Below are positions 1-10,984 of a stretch of DNA of 64,000 nt, piece after piece. Both the position numbers and the translations under genes were made by a program. Below the pieces are notes generated by a model. It was not told where the DNA came from. It ran no database searches and saw only the letters and a program-made list of their open reading frames with translations. Every line of letters starts with the position of its first letter. Position 1 is the first letter of the stretch. This stretch comes from Cryptomeria japonica. Taxonomy: Eukaryota > Streptophyta > Pinopsida > Cupressales > Cupressaceae. The stretch is taken from the NCBI RefSeq assembly GCF_030272615.1, contig NC_081414.1, positions 762,235,648-762,299,647 of the forward strand, given 5' to 3'.

Positions 1-1074
1 TCAAAGAAATTATTCAAATTTATGGATACTTGGAATATAGCATGAAAGGTGAGCTCATTGTAAGCGAGGATAATGATAATTTTGTTTTTGGTGGACTACC
101 TTTTGTATCTTTTTACATTGAAGATAGGTCAAGATCCATATTAACAACCTCTATAGCATATTCGACTCACAAGATTGATGAAAAGAAATATGCTTCCTTG
201 AAAATGACTATTCTAAATATAAAAGGGCATATCTAGACAATCACTTTTGGAGGAGCTAGCTTGATATATGTCAACATTGTTGGAGATTTAGGAAATACAA
301 GTGATCTTGCATGTTATCACAATGAGGTAGAATCTAAGAGACAAGGTTTATTGGATTAGGAGCATCCTTTTATAAGTCTCACTATGAGGATGAGGCCTTC
401 AAAGACATAGAAAAAATGTCAAAAGGATAAACCATAATAGGGTTACCTTGGAGGTCCATGGCACCGGAGGATGGAGGAATTTTTTGGAATTTATTTCTTT
501 CAATTTTTGTTTTGATGCTAATGGATTTGAAGAATACATGTATTGTGAAGGTTATATTTTGGAGACAGGTTTGAGATTTGGTATTGAGCTCAATATGGAA
601 TATTGTTGAGCAAGCTTTAGAATATATGATTGAGAATTAGACCCTTTCGCAGTCATTACACAATGATAGACATTTGTCATATCTCTTAGGGATCATTTTT
701 GAATAATTCAAGACTCTATGATTCGAGGGTTCAGGACTGAGAGCTTTATAACATAGCTTGAAATTACACCTTTCCAAGGGTCAAGAAACAATTTGATGGA
801 GCCCTGCTTGGTTCAGGATTTTCTTCTTCAAGAGATGATCTTCTAACAAATATGTATTCATATAATGTAATCAGAAAGTTTTGTTGTGTAATTCTTAAAA
901 AGGGGTCCCTAGGGCAAGTTTTAGGATCAATGTAATAAGGGGGGGAATGGCGGTGTATATTACATTGCCGGTGGTTAATGTAGTTATTAGAGCAACTCTC
1001 GTTATCACAACCATAGAAATCCTCTATATAAATTCTCCTTTATATAATCAAATATCATAAACATTTGCCTTTCT
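1..1074 (+). other. Unclassified degraded stretch, possible LTR-retroelement 3' end
   Basis: A 68-codon open frame (30-236) and several later open patches in forward frames suggest decayed coding sequence, but I recognise no domain. At 938-947 there is a G-rich purine run, and shortly after it (954) a TG-starting AT-rich stretch. This arrangement resembles a polypurine tract followed by the start of a 3' LTR, but no second LTR copy is visible and the LINE sequence takes over by about 1075. The retroelement reading is inference only. Confidence 0.2.
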
Positions 1075-1959
1075 CTCCATCAAATAAGTCCAAGGTCTTC
1101 TTTCCAAACATCAAGCCCTTAATTCTAAGCCGATTACGAAAATTCTTGGGCTTCAAATTAGACTCTCTACCATGAAAATATATTGCCATCCCCTTTTTTG
1201 TTGAGGAAAACAAATCTTCCTACTGGTCTTCATTATTCTCTTTGATTCATAGGAGAATTTTTACACGGAAAAGTAAGAGGCTCACTTTTTCTATTATAAT
1301 TTTGATGATTAAATCAATTCACTCTACGATACCAAATTATATTATGTTAGCTTTTCAAGTTCCTAAGGATATTGCACCAAATTTGGAATACAAAATAAGA
1401 TGCTTTCTTTGGAAAGGTAATATGGATAATAGAAACAAAATCTTGTTGATTTAATGGAACAAAAATTATACATCTAAATTGAGAGGAGGAACAAAGATTC
1501 ATAATTTGGAAGCTAGAAACCTATCTCTTGGAGAAAAATACCTTGGAATTTATACTCTACAACTACAACAAAATGGTCCAAGATAATTCAAGCTAAATAC
1601 TTGGACTCAAGTGACCCAAAAATAATTTTTACATTAGCTAACCCCTATCTTGGCACTAAAATGTGTAACTTCATTTTAAAATGCATGTAAGTTATCTTAC
1701 CACATCTCTCTTAGGTTATTTAGGATGGCTCAAAAGTGCTATTTTGGAAATATTCTCAGTTTGGACAACCTCCATTAGAAAATTATCACTCTCTAGATCA
1801 AGATCGAGTAGTATTAAAATCCACTTAGGGTGTCATGGTTAGAGACTACATGGTTTATTCCTAGAAGAATGACCCATATTATTTCAATTCGAAGGATTTC
1901 TCTAACCTTCATTTTCCTCCAAAATATAAGGATAGTCTATCTTAATTGTTATATGATTG
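1075..1959 (+). pseudogene. LINE-A ORF2 remnant: C-terminal part of reverse transcriptase
   Basis: Frame fragments match the region after the catalytic core of plant L1-type reverse transcriptases. In order they are an FFFNTS-like block, an IPFF block, the thumb motif ending in IPNY (near 1340), and FLWKGN (near 1415), where plant LINEs have FLWGG or FLWKG followed by a Trp. The GG-x-x-IHNLEARN block follows near 1490 in another frame. Stops and frameshifts occur throughout, and the palm with its catalytic aspartates is absent upstream, so the copy is dead and 5' truncated. The same LINE appears to resume at 6300-7260, beyond the inserted LTR element. The longest open piece is 1242-1454. Confidence 0.75.
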
Positions 1960-2688
1960 TGTACGATCCTAAATTTTACTCCCTTACAATTTTAATTTGA
2001 TTTGGCCCTCATCTTGGTGTTCATCTTTCGAGGCCTAATTGGAGCCCCTATTCTTCTTACACCATGCACCAAACTCATTATTTTTCAGCATCCATGCCTT
2101 CTCCCCTATTTTGTGCCCCTAATTGGTCAAGGCAAGAGTGCTAGCACCATGGTCCTTAGGAACCATAGTGCCCAATGCTCTAGTCCTCCCAATCAAGGCC
2201 CATTTTGGAGCCTCTTAATGATCATTTGAAATAGGAAGTAACCTAGATCCCATGTTGGCCCATGTCGGAAAACAATTTTTCTTTTCAACTAATAATGTAT
2301 AAAAGGAGGTATACCCCTCTCATTTTGATACACATATGATCAATCAATCAAGCAGTCATAATTCAAATTCAAGTGAGGAAGCAATCAGTCTTCTTCCGAG
2401 AATTGGAGCAGAAGTGAAGTCAATATTCAAGTGTTGAAGCTGATATTCATGTTCTATGTTTTATGAAGACTGAATGAAACCCCAATTCCTCATGGAGACA
2501 AACAAAACTTCATCGAGAGATATAACATTAGTGTTTCAAACATTTTTAGCATTTCCCTCAAAAGGAAATCATTTCCATTACATCAATTCATTTACATTTC
2601 AATTTTATTACATGGTTAATTCCAAAATTGGGGTTTGACCTAAGGCAAACCCCTATTCCCATCCATTTCCCCTTCTCTACTATGCGCA
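1960..2688 (+). repeat. 5' LTR of gypsy-type element
   Basis: About 729 bp, beginning TGTACGATCC and ending TATGCGCA. It aligns from end to end with 5030-5744, with scattered substitutions and small indels. The divergence points to an old insertion. Confidence 0.8.
2298..2304 (+). promoter_or_regulatory. TATA box in 5' LTR
   Basis: TATAAAA within GTATAAAAGGAGG, conserved at the equivalent place in the other LTR. It is the likely core promoter of the element. Confidence 0.55.
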
Positions 2689-2959
2689 TTGAAAAAACCC
2701 TAAAATAGTCGACTTTGTATGCTCCCCTAAATATTGCATGTTATAAGCGGCTGGAATTAAAAAGGCATTGTAATGGTGTTGTACTAATTTACTGAATAAT
2801 AAGAAAATATTGGACGCCTGTGTTATGTTGATGTAGCCCATCTTAGGTGAACCAAATTAAATCTATGTGCTATTTGTGTTATGCATTTTTCTTCATCTTT
2901 TGTGTTTGTATCTGCATATAATTGTTAATTTGTATTTGATCTAGATTTGCCTCAATCCT

Positions 2960-3384
2960 AACATTCCTTTGATCATAGTGAGATTATTGATGCACCTAAT
3001 GACCCACTATACATCACTACAAATATCAAAGACAAACTCTAACAAGGGAAGCTCATTGATCCAACATTTATGGCAAATGTGATCATTGAAGAATATCTTT
3101 ATACTCTACATTTGCATCAAGTAACATATGATAATGTTGATATAGTGGTTAAGGTGTATGATAGTTTCTTGTGCCCTACTATTAGTTCTATTACTCTTCC
3201 TATTGAGATTGGTACTAAGTGCTTAGATGCCATTTTTATTATCATTCCTACATCAGATCAATTTCAGATGAAGTTGGGACATCCTTGGCTATCTTCCATG
3301 AAAGTGATTCCTTCTACTATTCATAAATGTCTCAAATTATCTCATAATGACAAAATCATAGCAATTAATCATAATATGTATTAA
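2960..3384 (+). pseudogene. Gypsy aspartic protease (retropepsin-like) remnant
   Basis: The longest open piece is 3070-3384 (104 codons). Its C-terminal half reads PTSDQFQMKLGHPWL followed by PSTIHKCLKL. This corresponds to the end of Ty3/gypsy retropepsin-like domains, where a hydrophobic strand, the LLGRPWL-type motif and a VPSTLHQKLKF-type motif occur in that order. The catalytic DTG/DSG region should lie just upstream (2960-3070), where the reading is interrupted by a stop, and I cannot identify an intact active site. The protein would have processed the Gag-Pol polyprotein. Confidence 0.65.
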
Positions 3385-3499
3385 TCCATGGTGAGGCATG
3401 GAGATGTCAACTAGAGGATTTCTTTTGACCTAAACAATTTGAGCCTCTTAAGCCTCAAAGTGAGTCTATCGTTCAATCTTATAAAAATGTAAGAATGAG

Positions 3500-4270
3500 A
3501 TGATCTTATTGTTGAGTAAGCCTATACATCCTAGACCTATTCCTCATCCTCATGATCGACTCAGTATCCTTCCTACACCTTCTATTCCTCCTTTACATGG
3601 TGTATTCTTGCCTCCTACATCTTACAAAAGAAAGTGCCCAATATCTCCTATCCTTAGACCTAGTAAACTTTCTCCCATTCACTCTTCTTTAAAGGAAGGC
3701 GAAGAAGCCTATATCTATTGATCCTAAACCTTCACAATCATCAAAAGACTAAAAGAAACCATTACATGAGAGAACACCAATGAAGATGTTGCGCTAAGGC
3801 TCGTGAAATTTCTTCTCAAACTATTTCCTCCTTGAAGACACCAAATGTTGACAGTCCCATTTGTCCAACCTTCTCCTAACCCTAGAAAGGAAGTTCAACC
3901 TAAATCACCAAGATTAAAAATGCTTAAGAAAGATGATAGTTCATGTTCTATTCATATTAGATATCCTATTTTTATTAATCTTAATAAACAAATGGATGAA
4001 AATTATATTCATGTTAACAATGTTGATGATAATGATTCTGTTGATATGTATGAGCTTGTTGATGTTGACAATGATTTATCTAAACAATTTTCAAAAGGAT
4101 TAATCCTAGCTCCTAGTAATAGACAAAGTGACTCATCATTACAATATGGTCCTTGTTTGGAACTCAAAGTAACTCCATCTAACATGATTGAAGTTACTCC
4201 TCTTACTTCTTGTCCACCTTCCCAAAACAATTTTCAGCAAGATTGGGAGCAGGATGATTTGCTTGACTAG
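3500..4270 (+). pseudogene. Interior ORFs of gypsy-type element, unassigned
   Basis: Two open pieces follow the protease. The piece at 3500-3721 is rich in Pro, Ser and His. The piece at 3845-4270 encodes about 141 residues with a basic start and an acidic, Asn/Asp-rich middle (near 4010-4075). They may be a linker between protease and reverse transcriptase or a private ORF of the element; no catalytic motif is visible. From 4271 to 5010 I see no coding sequence, only AT-rich DNA. Confidence 0.4.
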
Positions 4271-5011
4271 CTTCATTCATGATGTAGATTCTCTCTCTCC
4301 TCTCTTGCTTGTTCGCAAAATTATTATATTTGTATCTCACTTCTTCTATTTGTTGTCTCTTGTTCTACCTACTTGAGGATGATGCAAAGCGTTGATATCT
4401 CTTTTGGTCTCTTCCATATGACTCAAAAGACACATGTTCCCTTCTTCCATTATGGTTCTACTTTCTTTCAAGAATGAGGTCAATTCAATGTAAATATAAT
4501 TCATGATAAAAACTATTTATCATAAGATCATTGTAACCCTAGAGTTAGTAGAACCCTTATGTGTTTTATGTGACCATCATTTGTCCTTTCTTGGGGTCAT
4601 ATCATTCTGGTAATGTTCATTTCTTTTGGATGGATGTTATCTTAAAGAAATTATTCCTGGTGAGGCATATGCAATCACTTTAACGCGGGAGCATACACTC
4701 TAAGTTCAATGTTTCACTTTACGCACACACTATCACATGTATTGATACTCAAGTTACTTTGCAAACTAAGTATTTTGCTTTGTAATTTTGGTATTTTTCT
4801 TTTCCATGACTCATAGTAAGTGAACCTTACTAGGCTAGCAGTCATGATTCCCTTTCCTTTCTATTATAATGTCCCTTTTATATTGATATTTAAGTAGTAA
4901 GATCCTAAAATCCACTAGGGGCTTAGTGTTTCTTGTCTCTTTGATGTATTGATGAAAGTTTTCAATGAAAACCTTTGTACTTATCGAGAGTATGCTTAGA
5001 CTCATACTCTC

Positions 5012-5029
5012 ACTAAAGTAGGGGCTAAA
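5012..5029 (+). other. Polypurine tract of gypsy-type element
   Basis: The sequence AAAGTAGGGGCT lies immediately before the TG of the second LTR, as expected for the primer of plus-strand DNA synthesis. Confidence 0.5.
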
Positions 5030-5744
5030 TGAAGCATCCTAAATTGCACTCCCTCACAATTTTATCCTCATTTGGGCCCTCACATTGGCGTTCATCTCCC
5101 AAGGCTTGATTATGCTCACACCATGAACAAAACTCTTTTTTTTTAAAACCCATGTCTTCTCCCCTATTTTTTGTGTCCTTGATTGGTCAAGACCAAAGTG
5201 CTAGTGCCTTGGTCTTTAGGGACCAGAGCATGTAATTCTTTGGTCCTCCCAATTAGGGCCCATTTTGGGGCCTCTTAACAGTCATTTGAAATGGGTGGGA
5301 ACCTGGATCCCTTGTCAGCCCATGTCGGAAAATTAATTTTTTTTTACTAAGCATGTATAAAAGGAGGTATACCCCTCTCATTTTGATACACATCCAATAG
5401 ATCAATCAAAAATTCATAATTTAAATTCAAGTGAGAAAGAAATCAGTCTTCTTTCAAGTATTGTAGCAAAAGTGATGTCAAGATTCAAGAATTGGAGATG
5501 ATATTCATGTTCTATATTTTATGAAGACTACATGAAACCCTAATTCCTCATGGAAACAAAAAAAACTTCATAAAGAGGTACAACATCAGCGTTTCAGATA
5601 TTTTTATTATTTTCCTCAAAAGGAAATCATTTTCATTATAACAATTCATTTATATTTCAATTCTATTTCATGTTTAATTCCAAAATTGGGGTTTTACCTA
5701 AGGAAAACCCCTATTCCCAACCATTTTCCCTTCTCTACTATGCA
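5030..5744 (+). repeat. 3' LTR of gypsy-type element
   Basis: Begins TGAAGCATCC and ends TATGCA. It is homologous to 1960-2688 throughout, including the TATA box, now at 5356-5362. Confidence 0.8.
5356..5362 (+). promoter_or_regulatory. TATA box in 3' LTR
   Basis: TATAAAA in the same GTATAAAAGGAGG context as the 5' LTR. It could drive transcription outward into 5.7 kb and beyond. Confidence 0.45.
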
Positions 5745-6299
5745 TAGGAACAGGTACAAAGCTGCAATTTTTCAAGATTAACATTATTCAAAGAGAGAAA
5801 CCAATTCCACTTTGGACGAAAAAAGTACAGATGACTACAGTGACAGACATTCTAGTCCTGACAATTCAGGATAATCTATTGGGAATAGATTTGAACACTC
5901 ACATATTGCTAAGATATGGTTTTGTGGCTTTGTTCAATAACTATAGCCCAATTTTTATGCATAATTACTACAATTTCAACACTTTTTACTCAGCATATTC
6001 ACAATTCAACTTAAAAGGAGGGAATAAAATCTTAAACAGTGAATGTAATTAGAATTATTCGCCCTATCCTTTCTAATTTGAGGCTAGACCTATTGGCTTC
6101 ATCCCTCCTTAATGTAAGTAGTCCCTAAGAAAAAATTGAGGTTTTTACTTCATCATTGGGTGAAACCCTAATTTCTCCCCCTATACAGATAGAGATGAGC
6201 ATATTGTACCAAGGGAGTAGTATCTAATTCTAGCTACATTTATGATAGGCTAATACACTATGAAAAGAGGCTAAAAGTATCTTAATTTTCAAAGAACTT
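5745..6299. other. No recognised gene
   Basis: AT-rich DNA between the gypsy-type element and the resumed LINE-A. One 73-codon open frame (5831-6052) has no recognisable motif. This should be LINE-A sequence if the LTR element simply split the LINE, but I cannot align it to the expected part of ORF2. Confidence 0.3.
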
Positions 6300-7260
6300 G
6301 AAGTTTCTCAAGAGCCTTTATTTTTTGTTGGAACCAATATATTTTTCCAAAAGATGGTCTTTTCACATGGGCTTCTCTAAGTCAAAGGATTCTCACTAGA
6401 AATCTTCTCTTTCACTTAGGGATAGCTAATCAGTTCAATTGTGCTCTCTACAACTCTTCTATAGAAACATTTCATCATTTTCTTGTTCATAGTTCTTTCA
6501 AACAACACTATTGGGATTGGCTGAGGATAAGCTCAATTGGTCAGCTCCCCTTCAATACACACTTAAGGATGTATTACACAACTGACTTTTTTCTATAGAG
6601 TATTTGCTAGGAAGGGAAAAAGAGAATATTTAGATGCCAGTCCCAATCAATGGATAATATTATTAAGGGGATTGAAAATACTATCTCAACAAATATCAAA
6701 GCCTAAAATTCAAATTCAAAAAAATCACATCTAGCTTTTCCTCATGGGACTGTGATGTATTATCAAATAGAAGAAAATTTCTCTTCCTTTCAAAGCAAGT
6801 TTTTTATCCAATTTGCCCTCAAAATTTGATTAAAAATGACTACCTTGGACACATCCCTAATAGGATTCTCAAATTTAAACTTTGATGGAAAATCAAAGGG
6901 AAACTTGAGGATCTTAGGTGTGAGTTTTGTCATAATATCTTAGTTAGGTAGGGCTATTGCAGCCTCAACTATCAAAATTTGGGATGGTACTAATAACATT
7001 GAAAAAGAGAAAGCTCTACTTTTGGGCCTCAAACTCACCAAAAAATCAAAGTTTCCCATCTAGCTATTGAAGGGGACTGAGTCATAATTAATGCTCTCAA
7101 TCTAAAATTAATCTCTAACTAGAAATTATAATACATCTTGTCCGAGCCTTGGGAACTCTTTTAATGCTTTCAATACTATAAAATTACACATTTCTATAGA
7201 GAGATAAATAAGGTAGCACACCTTATTTCCAATCTTGGCTCTTCTTTTCCTTGAGGAGAG
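6300..7260 (+). pseudogene. LINE-A ORF2 remnant: zinc-binding (zf-RVT) and RNase H domains
   Basis: Around 6345-6540 there is a zf-RVT block: a WASLSQRILTRNL-like helix, then FNCALYN and a FHHFLVHSSF segment where the family has C-x2-C...HL-x2-C. From 6860 the RNase H domain is visible. It shows the NN-x-E-x-EALLLGL-like helix near 6990-7030, an IEGD strand near 7070 in another frame, and a terminal YREINKVAHLISN motif near 7200-7235, equivalent to REGN-x-ADxLA in plant LINE RNase H. Frameshifts and stops are numerous. The order matches the C-terminus of the LINE begun at 1075. Confidence 0.65.
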
Positions 7261-9495
7261 AAATTGTTTATAAATGATGAACATGTAGATTATGTAGAAC
7301 TAAGGGATGAACTGCAAGGAAATTTCTATTTTTTTTACTCATTTTTGTCTTGATTTTGTAGGGTTTCATCTCACATTAGGTTTCATAAATTATTTCAAGG
7401 ATCATATTTCATATCAAGTGCTTCATTTAGCTCCTAATTGTAAGGTATAAATTTGTATATATTTCACTTCGGTAATTTGGCATGTGTAAAAGATAGGATC
7501 ATCCCTATTGTAGCCCTTCCTATGCACCTATAGATAGCATGATACTTGTTATTATCTCCCCCTTCAACATTTATTTGACCAATTCTCTTATATATGGTAC
7601 TTGTAAGGCCTTTGCAACATCATATGGGCTTAGTGTTGGCATATAATCCTACCACCATTCTCAAAACATCATCCAGTCATTATGTTTTAATGACGTAATT
7701 GGTACAAAATCCTATGTGGGGAAGTATTTATTCTACTTCTAGGTTATATTTTACCATATTTTGTGTCTCTTATCATCTTCATTCTCTCTATTTGTCTCCC
7801 ATATTCCAAGTGAAGCTAAATCTGTGGAAATGTGAATTTATATCTTTTGATGCCCACTTTTTCAAACAAGTAAACCCTTATGTATTAGCCTTATAATTTT
7901 AGAGTCAAACTTTTAGTGAAATGTTTGCAATTCTTTGCCTTAGGTTCATTCTCAATATTGCATCTTTCTCACATCTTCATATTGAAGAAATCTATTGTAC
8001 AAGATGCTATCAGTGAGGTTATTGGAGACCATATCCTTTCTCTCGAATCTCCAGGTCAATGTTTCCTTCTCAAGTATTATCAATATTCATGTCTAACTAT
8101 TTTTATCTTTGTCAAAATTTTGACTAGGTAACCCACATTGAATCTAATTTTGAATCTAAGTTAGAGACTACAACTTCTTTGTAGGTGTGATGAATATCAG
8201 TGGTCTATACTCAAGAGATGATTTACTGAATAAAATAGAAACAACATTAGTGTATGATACTTTTAAGATATCTCTAGAAGTTCAACATGAAAATATCCTT
8301 GGTTGATCTTTGTATGCATTTGGAGACAATATTGGTGCTTAAAATATGGAGGTTTTCTAGACCAAGTTCAAATTTCTCTCATTGGACTCATTGCACATCA
8401 AAGTATCCCACCCTCAAGAAACGTTTTCAAAAAAGGTCAATGGGATGCTCGGTGAGTCCTAGAATCATACAACATGGGACTTGTAAATATAAAGTATGCC
8501 ATATTCACATCAAACCAAATCCTACACAAGACAAGCAAAAGGTGGTGAACCAATACTAACACCTCCTCTTGTTTACCCCAACAATTTTCATGGTTTGTGT
8601 TGCTACATTTTATATAGCTAGGTCTTTTCTCCTACACAATTTTTCATAATCTTACATACAAGAAATCTTTGTTCATTTTCTCTAACATATGGGCGCTTTC
8701 TCTTTTTTAGAGCATATTATGTATATCGGCCCTCTCTTTATATAAGTCTTAGTTGAGCAAGGCTCCCTTGTTATAGTCAATTATTCTAGTAGTTTTGTAT
8801 TGCTCTTTTTTTGGTTGAGAATGGCTCTCATGTCTTAGATATCCTCTTAGGTCATATGGTTGAGGTGTTTTGCTCCATCTCACAAGTTGATCTTTTCTCC
8901 CTATTTTAACTATTGGCTATATGTAGCTCTCATATATTTAATATATCTATATAAAACTAAATATTCTCAAACAATTCTACACTTACATGTTTTTCCTTAA
9001 AAATAAAAGAGTGACAATGAGGGATCAAAAGTGAAAAAATAGTCAATGAGAAAAATTCAAAAGGAAGCACTAATATGAGAATGATATTGTATTATACCAA
9101 ACTAATATAATATTAACCTTGAAATAATATTCCATGTAAATGATTAAACTACTCGCCCATATTTCAAAACCATCATCCATATGGTATTATTACTAGTTTT
9201 AAATTAAAATCCACATCTCTAGTTGTGGAAAATTTAGGGAAGTTAAGGTAGTGAAACAAATTCCTACAATAACCTTGAAAGGAGATTTATGCAAACATTT
9301 AGAAGTATTTATTACAATTAAAAAAAAATAACATAAATAAACAAAAATAACATACATGCCACAACATAGTGATTTATATGGGGAAAACCCTATTGGAATA
9401 AAATTGTCACATCTAAAAAGCTACCCAAAATATTACTTGTAGAGAAAGCTTATCACAAAATTATCACCAATAGAGATCTATAGGCAAAATATTAA
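7261..9495. other. No recognised gene
   Basis: AT-rich DNA with a few short open frames (7699-7896, 7916-8131, 8287-8559). None shows a motif I recognise, and codon use looks random. The LINE-A 3' untranslated region probably ends near 7300-7400. No LTR, tRNA or inverted-repeat element was identified. Confidence 0.3.
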
Positions 9496-9531
9496 TTGTT
9501 TAAATAATTATTACCTTAATTATTTAAACAA
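9496..9531. repeat. Perfect palindrome at the edge of repeat copy A
   Basis: The 14-base arm TTGTTTAAATAATT is followed by an 8-base spacer and its exact reverse complement. Homology to copy B (26634 onward) begins inside this hairpin, so the palindrome sits at one boundary of the duplicated unit. Confidence 0.6.
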
Positions 9532-9732
9532 TCTCTAACCTTACAAAATGGTGAGCCTCAAAAGAATTAATGTTTAAACATAAAAAAAAATTCAAATAAA
9601 TATGACTCACCCAAAGCATTAAATCTTCTTTTACAATTTAAAAATGAATAAATGTTTATAAAAGGATTTTCACCGAATATGGCCTATACGAAAGTTGTGC
9701 AAACAAAAGTTTGAATTGGAGAGACAGAGTGG

Positions 9733-10047
9733 TTAGTCTCCACGATGTTGCTTTGAACGTCTTTCCTGCATGTCTCTTTTTGTCATTTTTCGTATGTCGT
9801 AGGAAGTTTTGAAGAAGTTGGCCTTCATAGCCAATTCCACCATGCCTTTCTCAGCTCCCTCATAACGATCCAATTTCTTTTGATAAGTTGGATATAAAAT
9901 CAAGCTGTCAAATATAAGTAAATATTCTCTTATTGCTCGCATTGCTGCTTTCATGCCCGCTTTTTCAGCTTCAAGAACCTCAATCCTTCCTTCCAATTCT
10001 GACAGATCTTCCATGTCTCCGTTCAAATCTTCTGTAAAATTACTCAT
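9733..10047 (-). CDS. Small conserved ORF (104 aa), unknown function, copy A
   Basis: I do not recognise the family. The protein is highly charged. Residues about 14-45 form a heptad-rich helix (SELEGRIEVLEAEKAGMK) likely to make a coiled coil, and the C-terminus is strongly basic (RDMQERRSKQHRGD). The near-identical ORF at 26873-27187 differs by 8 bases and no indels. By my count five changes are silent and three replace an amino acid (Thr/Ile, Ala/Gly, Asp/Glu), while the flanking DNA has many indels. This pattern suggests selection on the protein, but the numbers are small. The start is the first ATG on the reverse strand, 166 bases downstream of a TATA-like site. It could be a short gene, a terminal exon, or an ORF of a mobile element. 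Confidence 0.5.
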   Translation of the reverse strand: MSNFTEDLNGDMEDLSELEGRIEVLEAEKAGMKAAMRAIREYLLIFDSLILYPTYQKKLDRYEGAEKGMVELAMKANFFKTSYDIRKMTKRDMQERRSKQHRGD

Positions 10048-10212
10048 AAAAGAAAGTTTGCTTTCAAATCGTTCAAACTTATACTTTCACTGTTTTAAAC
10101 AATAAAATTCTTCTAATTTCTGTACGTTGTTTTAAAACATCAAACCCGGAAATCTATAAGCCTTATTATGTTCAAATACATTGACTTGGGATATAGAAAA
10201 TTTTCTTACCTC

Positions 10213-10218
10213 TATATA
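10213..10218 (-). promoter_or_regulatory. TATA-like box upstream of the 104-aa ORF, copy A
   Basis: The reverse strand reads CTTATATAGAGG here, 166 bases before the ATG. The same element lies 153 bases before the ATG in copy B. An ACGT-containing stretch further upstream (near 10270-10285) is also shared. Confidence 0.35.
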
Positions 10219-10340
10219 AGACTCTGTCAACAGTCGTGTCTATCCAACAATTTTATGTTTCAGGTGAACAATGACGTTTACACGTTGTTCATGATTTATA
10301 TGAGATTAGCAGAACTAAATTATCATAGGCAAAACTACAT

Positions 10341-10360
10341 TACATGCAAATGTAGATTTT
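10341..10360. repeat. Left copy of 20-bp direct repeat flanking the 5.8-kb insert
   Basis: TACATGCAAATGTAGATTTT. It occurs again at 16202-16221 with one change, while uninterrupted copy B has it once. This is the signature of a target-site duplication. Confidence 0.75.
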
Positions 10361-10984
10361 TAAGTGGAGAGGTTTTTACAATCAAAGTAAATTTATGTGT
10401 TAACATTTGAGGGTTACAAATAATTTGACGTGTATTTAGATTGGGGTTGGAGAGGGATTCTTTGTTCATTTGTGAATTTTTCTTGGTTGACATTTAATAT
10501 CTTTTCCCAGTGATTGGTATATCAATTGTAGATTTGTGCACTTGGCTATTGTAATCATCACTTTCAAAAGATTTCTCTAATTAATCAATATACTCTATAA
10601 AATATTGCCATTAAACTTTTAACCAGAGTGTCTGGCTTCCTTGCTATTTGTTTAGAATATTGGTCTTCCAAGATCCTCCCCTCCTATATTTTGTTCTTCA
10701 TCATGATATTTGGTCTAGATTTTGGTTTTTTTATATAATGTTTGGTTTTGTTGTATTTAATTTAGGGTTTTGCATTTGATATTTTTGTATATGTTGCAGT
10801 TAGTATTTAGATGTTAATATTTTATTTATTGCACTAGAAACATGTGTGGTAGAATGGTATGTTTTTGTTTTATTTTTTGAGTTAAACATAAATGAATCTT
10901 GAAAAAACATGTCATTATCTTTAGGAATAGCTGCTTTTAAATTTTAATCACCTCATTTGAATTGCAACAATAAGGAGATCAATT

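Larger units (their letters stand above)
1960..5744 (+). mobile_element. Gypsy-type LTR retrotransposon, protease only, nested in LINE-A
   Basis: Two direct repeats of about 720 bp, TG...CA ended and clearly homologous along their length, enclose a 2.3-kb interior. The interior carries a gypsy-like aspartic protease tail and a low-complexity acidic or proline-rich region, but no reverse transcriptase or integrase that I can see. A purine-rich tract lies just before the second repeat. This is the arrangement of a non-autonomous or internally deleted Ty3/gypsy element. I found no clear primer-binding site after the first LTR and no matching 5-bp target duplication (flanks GATTG and TAGGA), so the exact ends are uncertain by a few bases. 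Confidence 0.75.
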
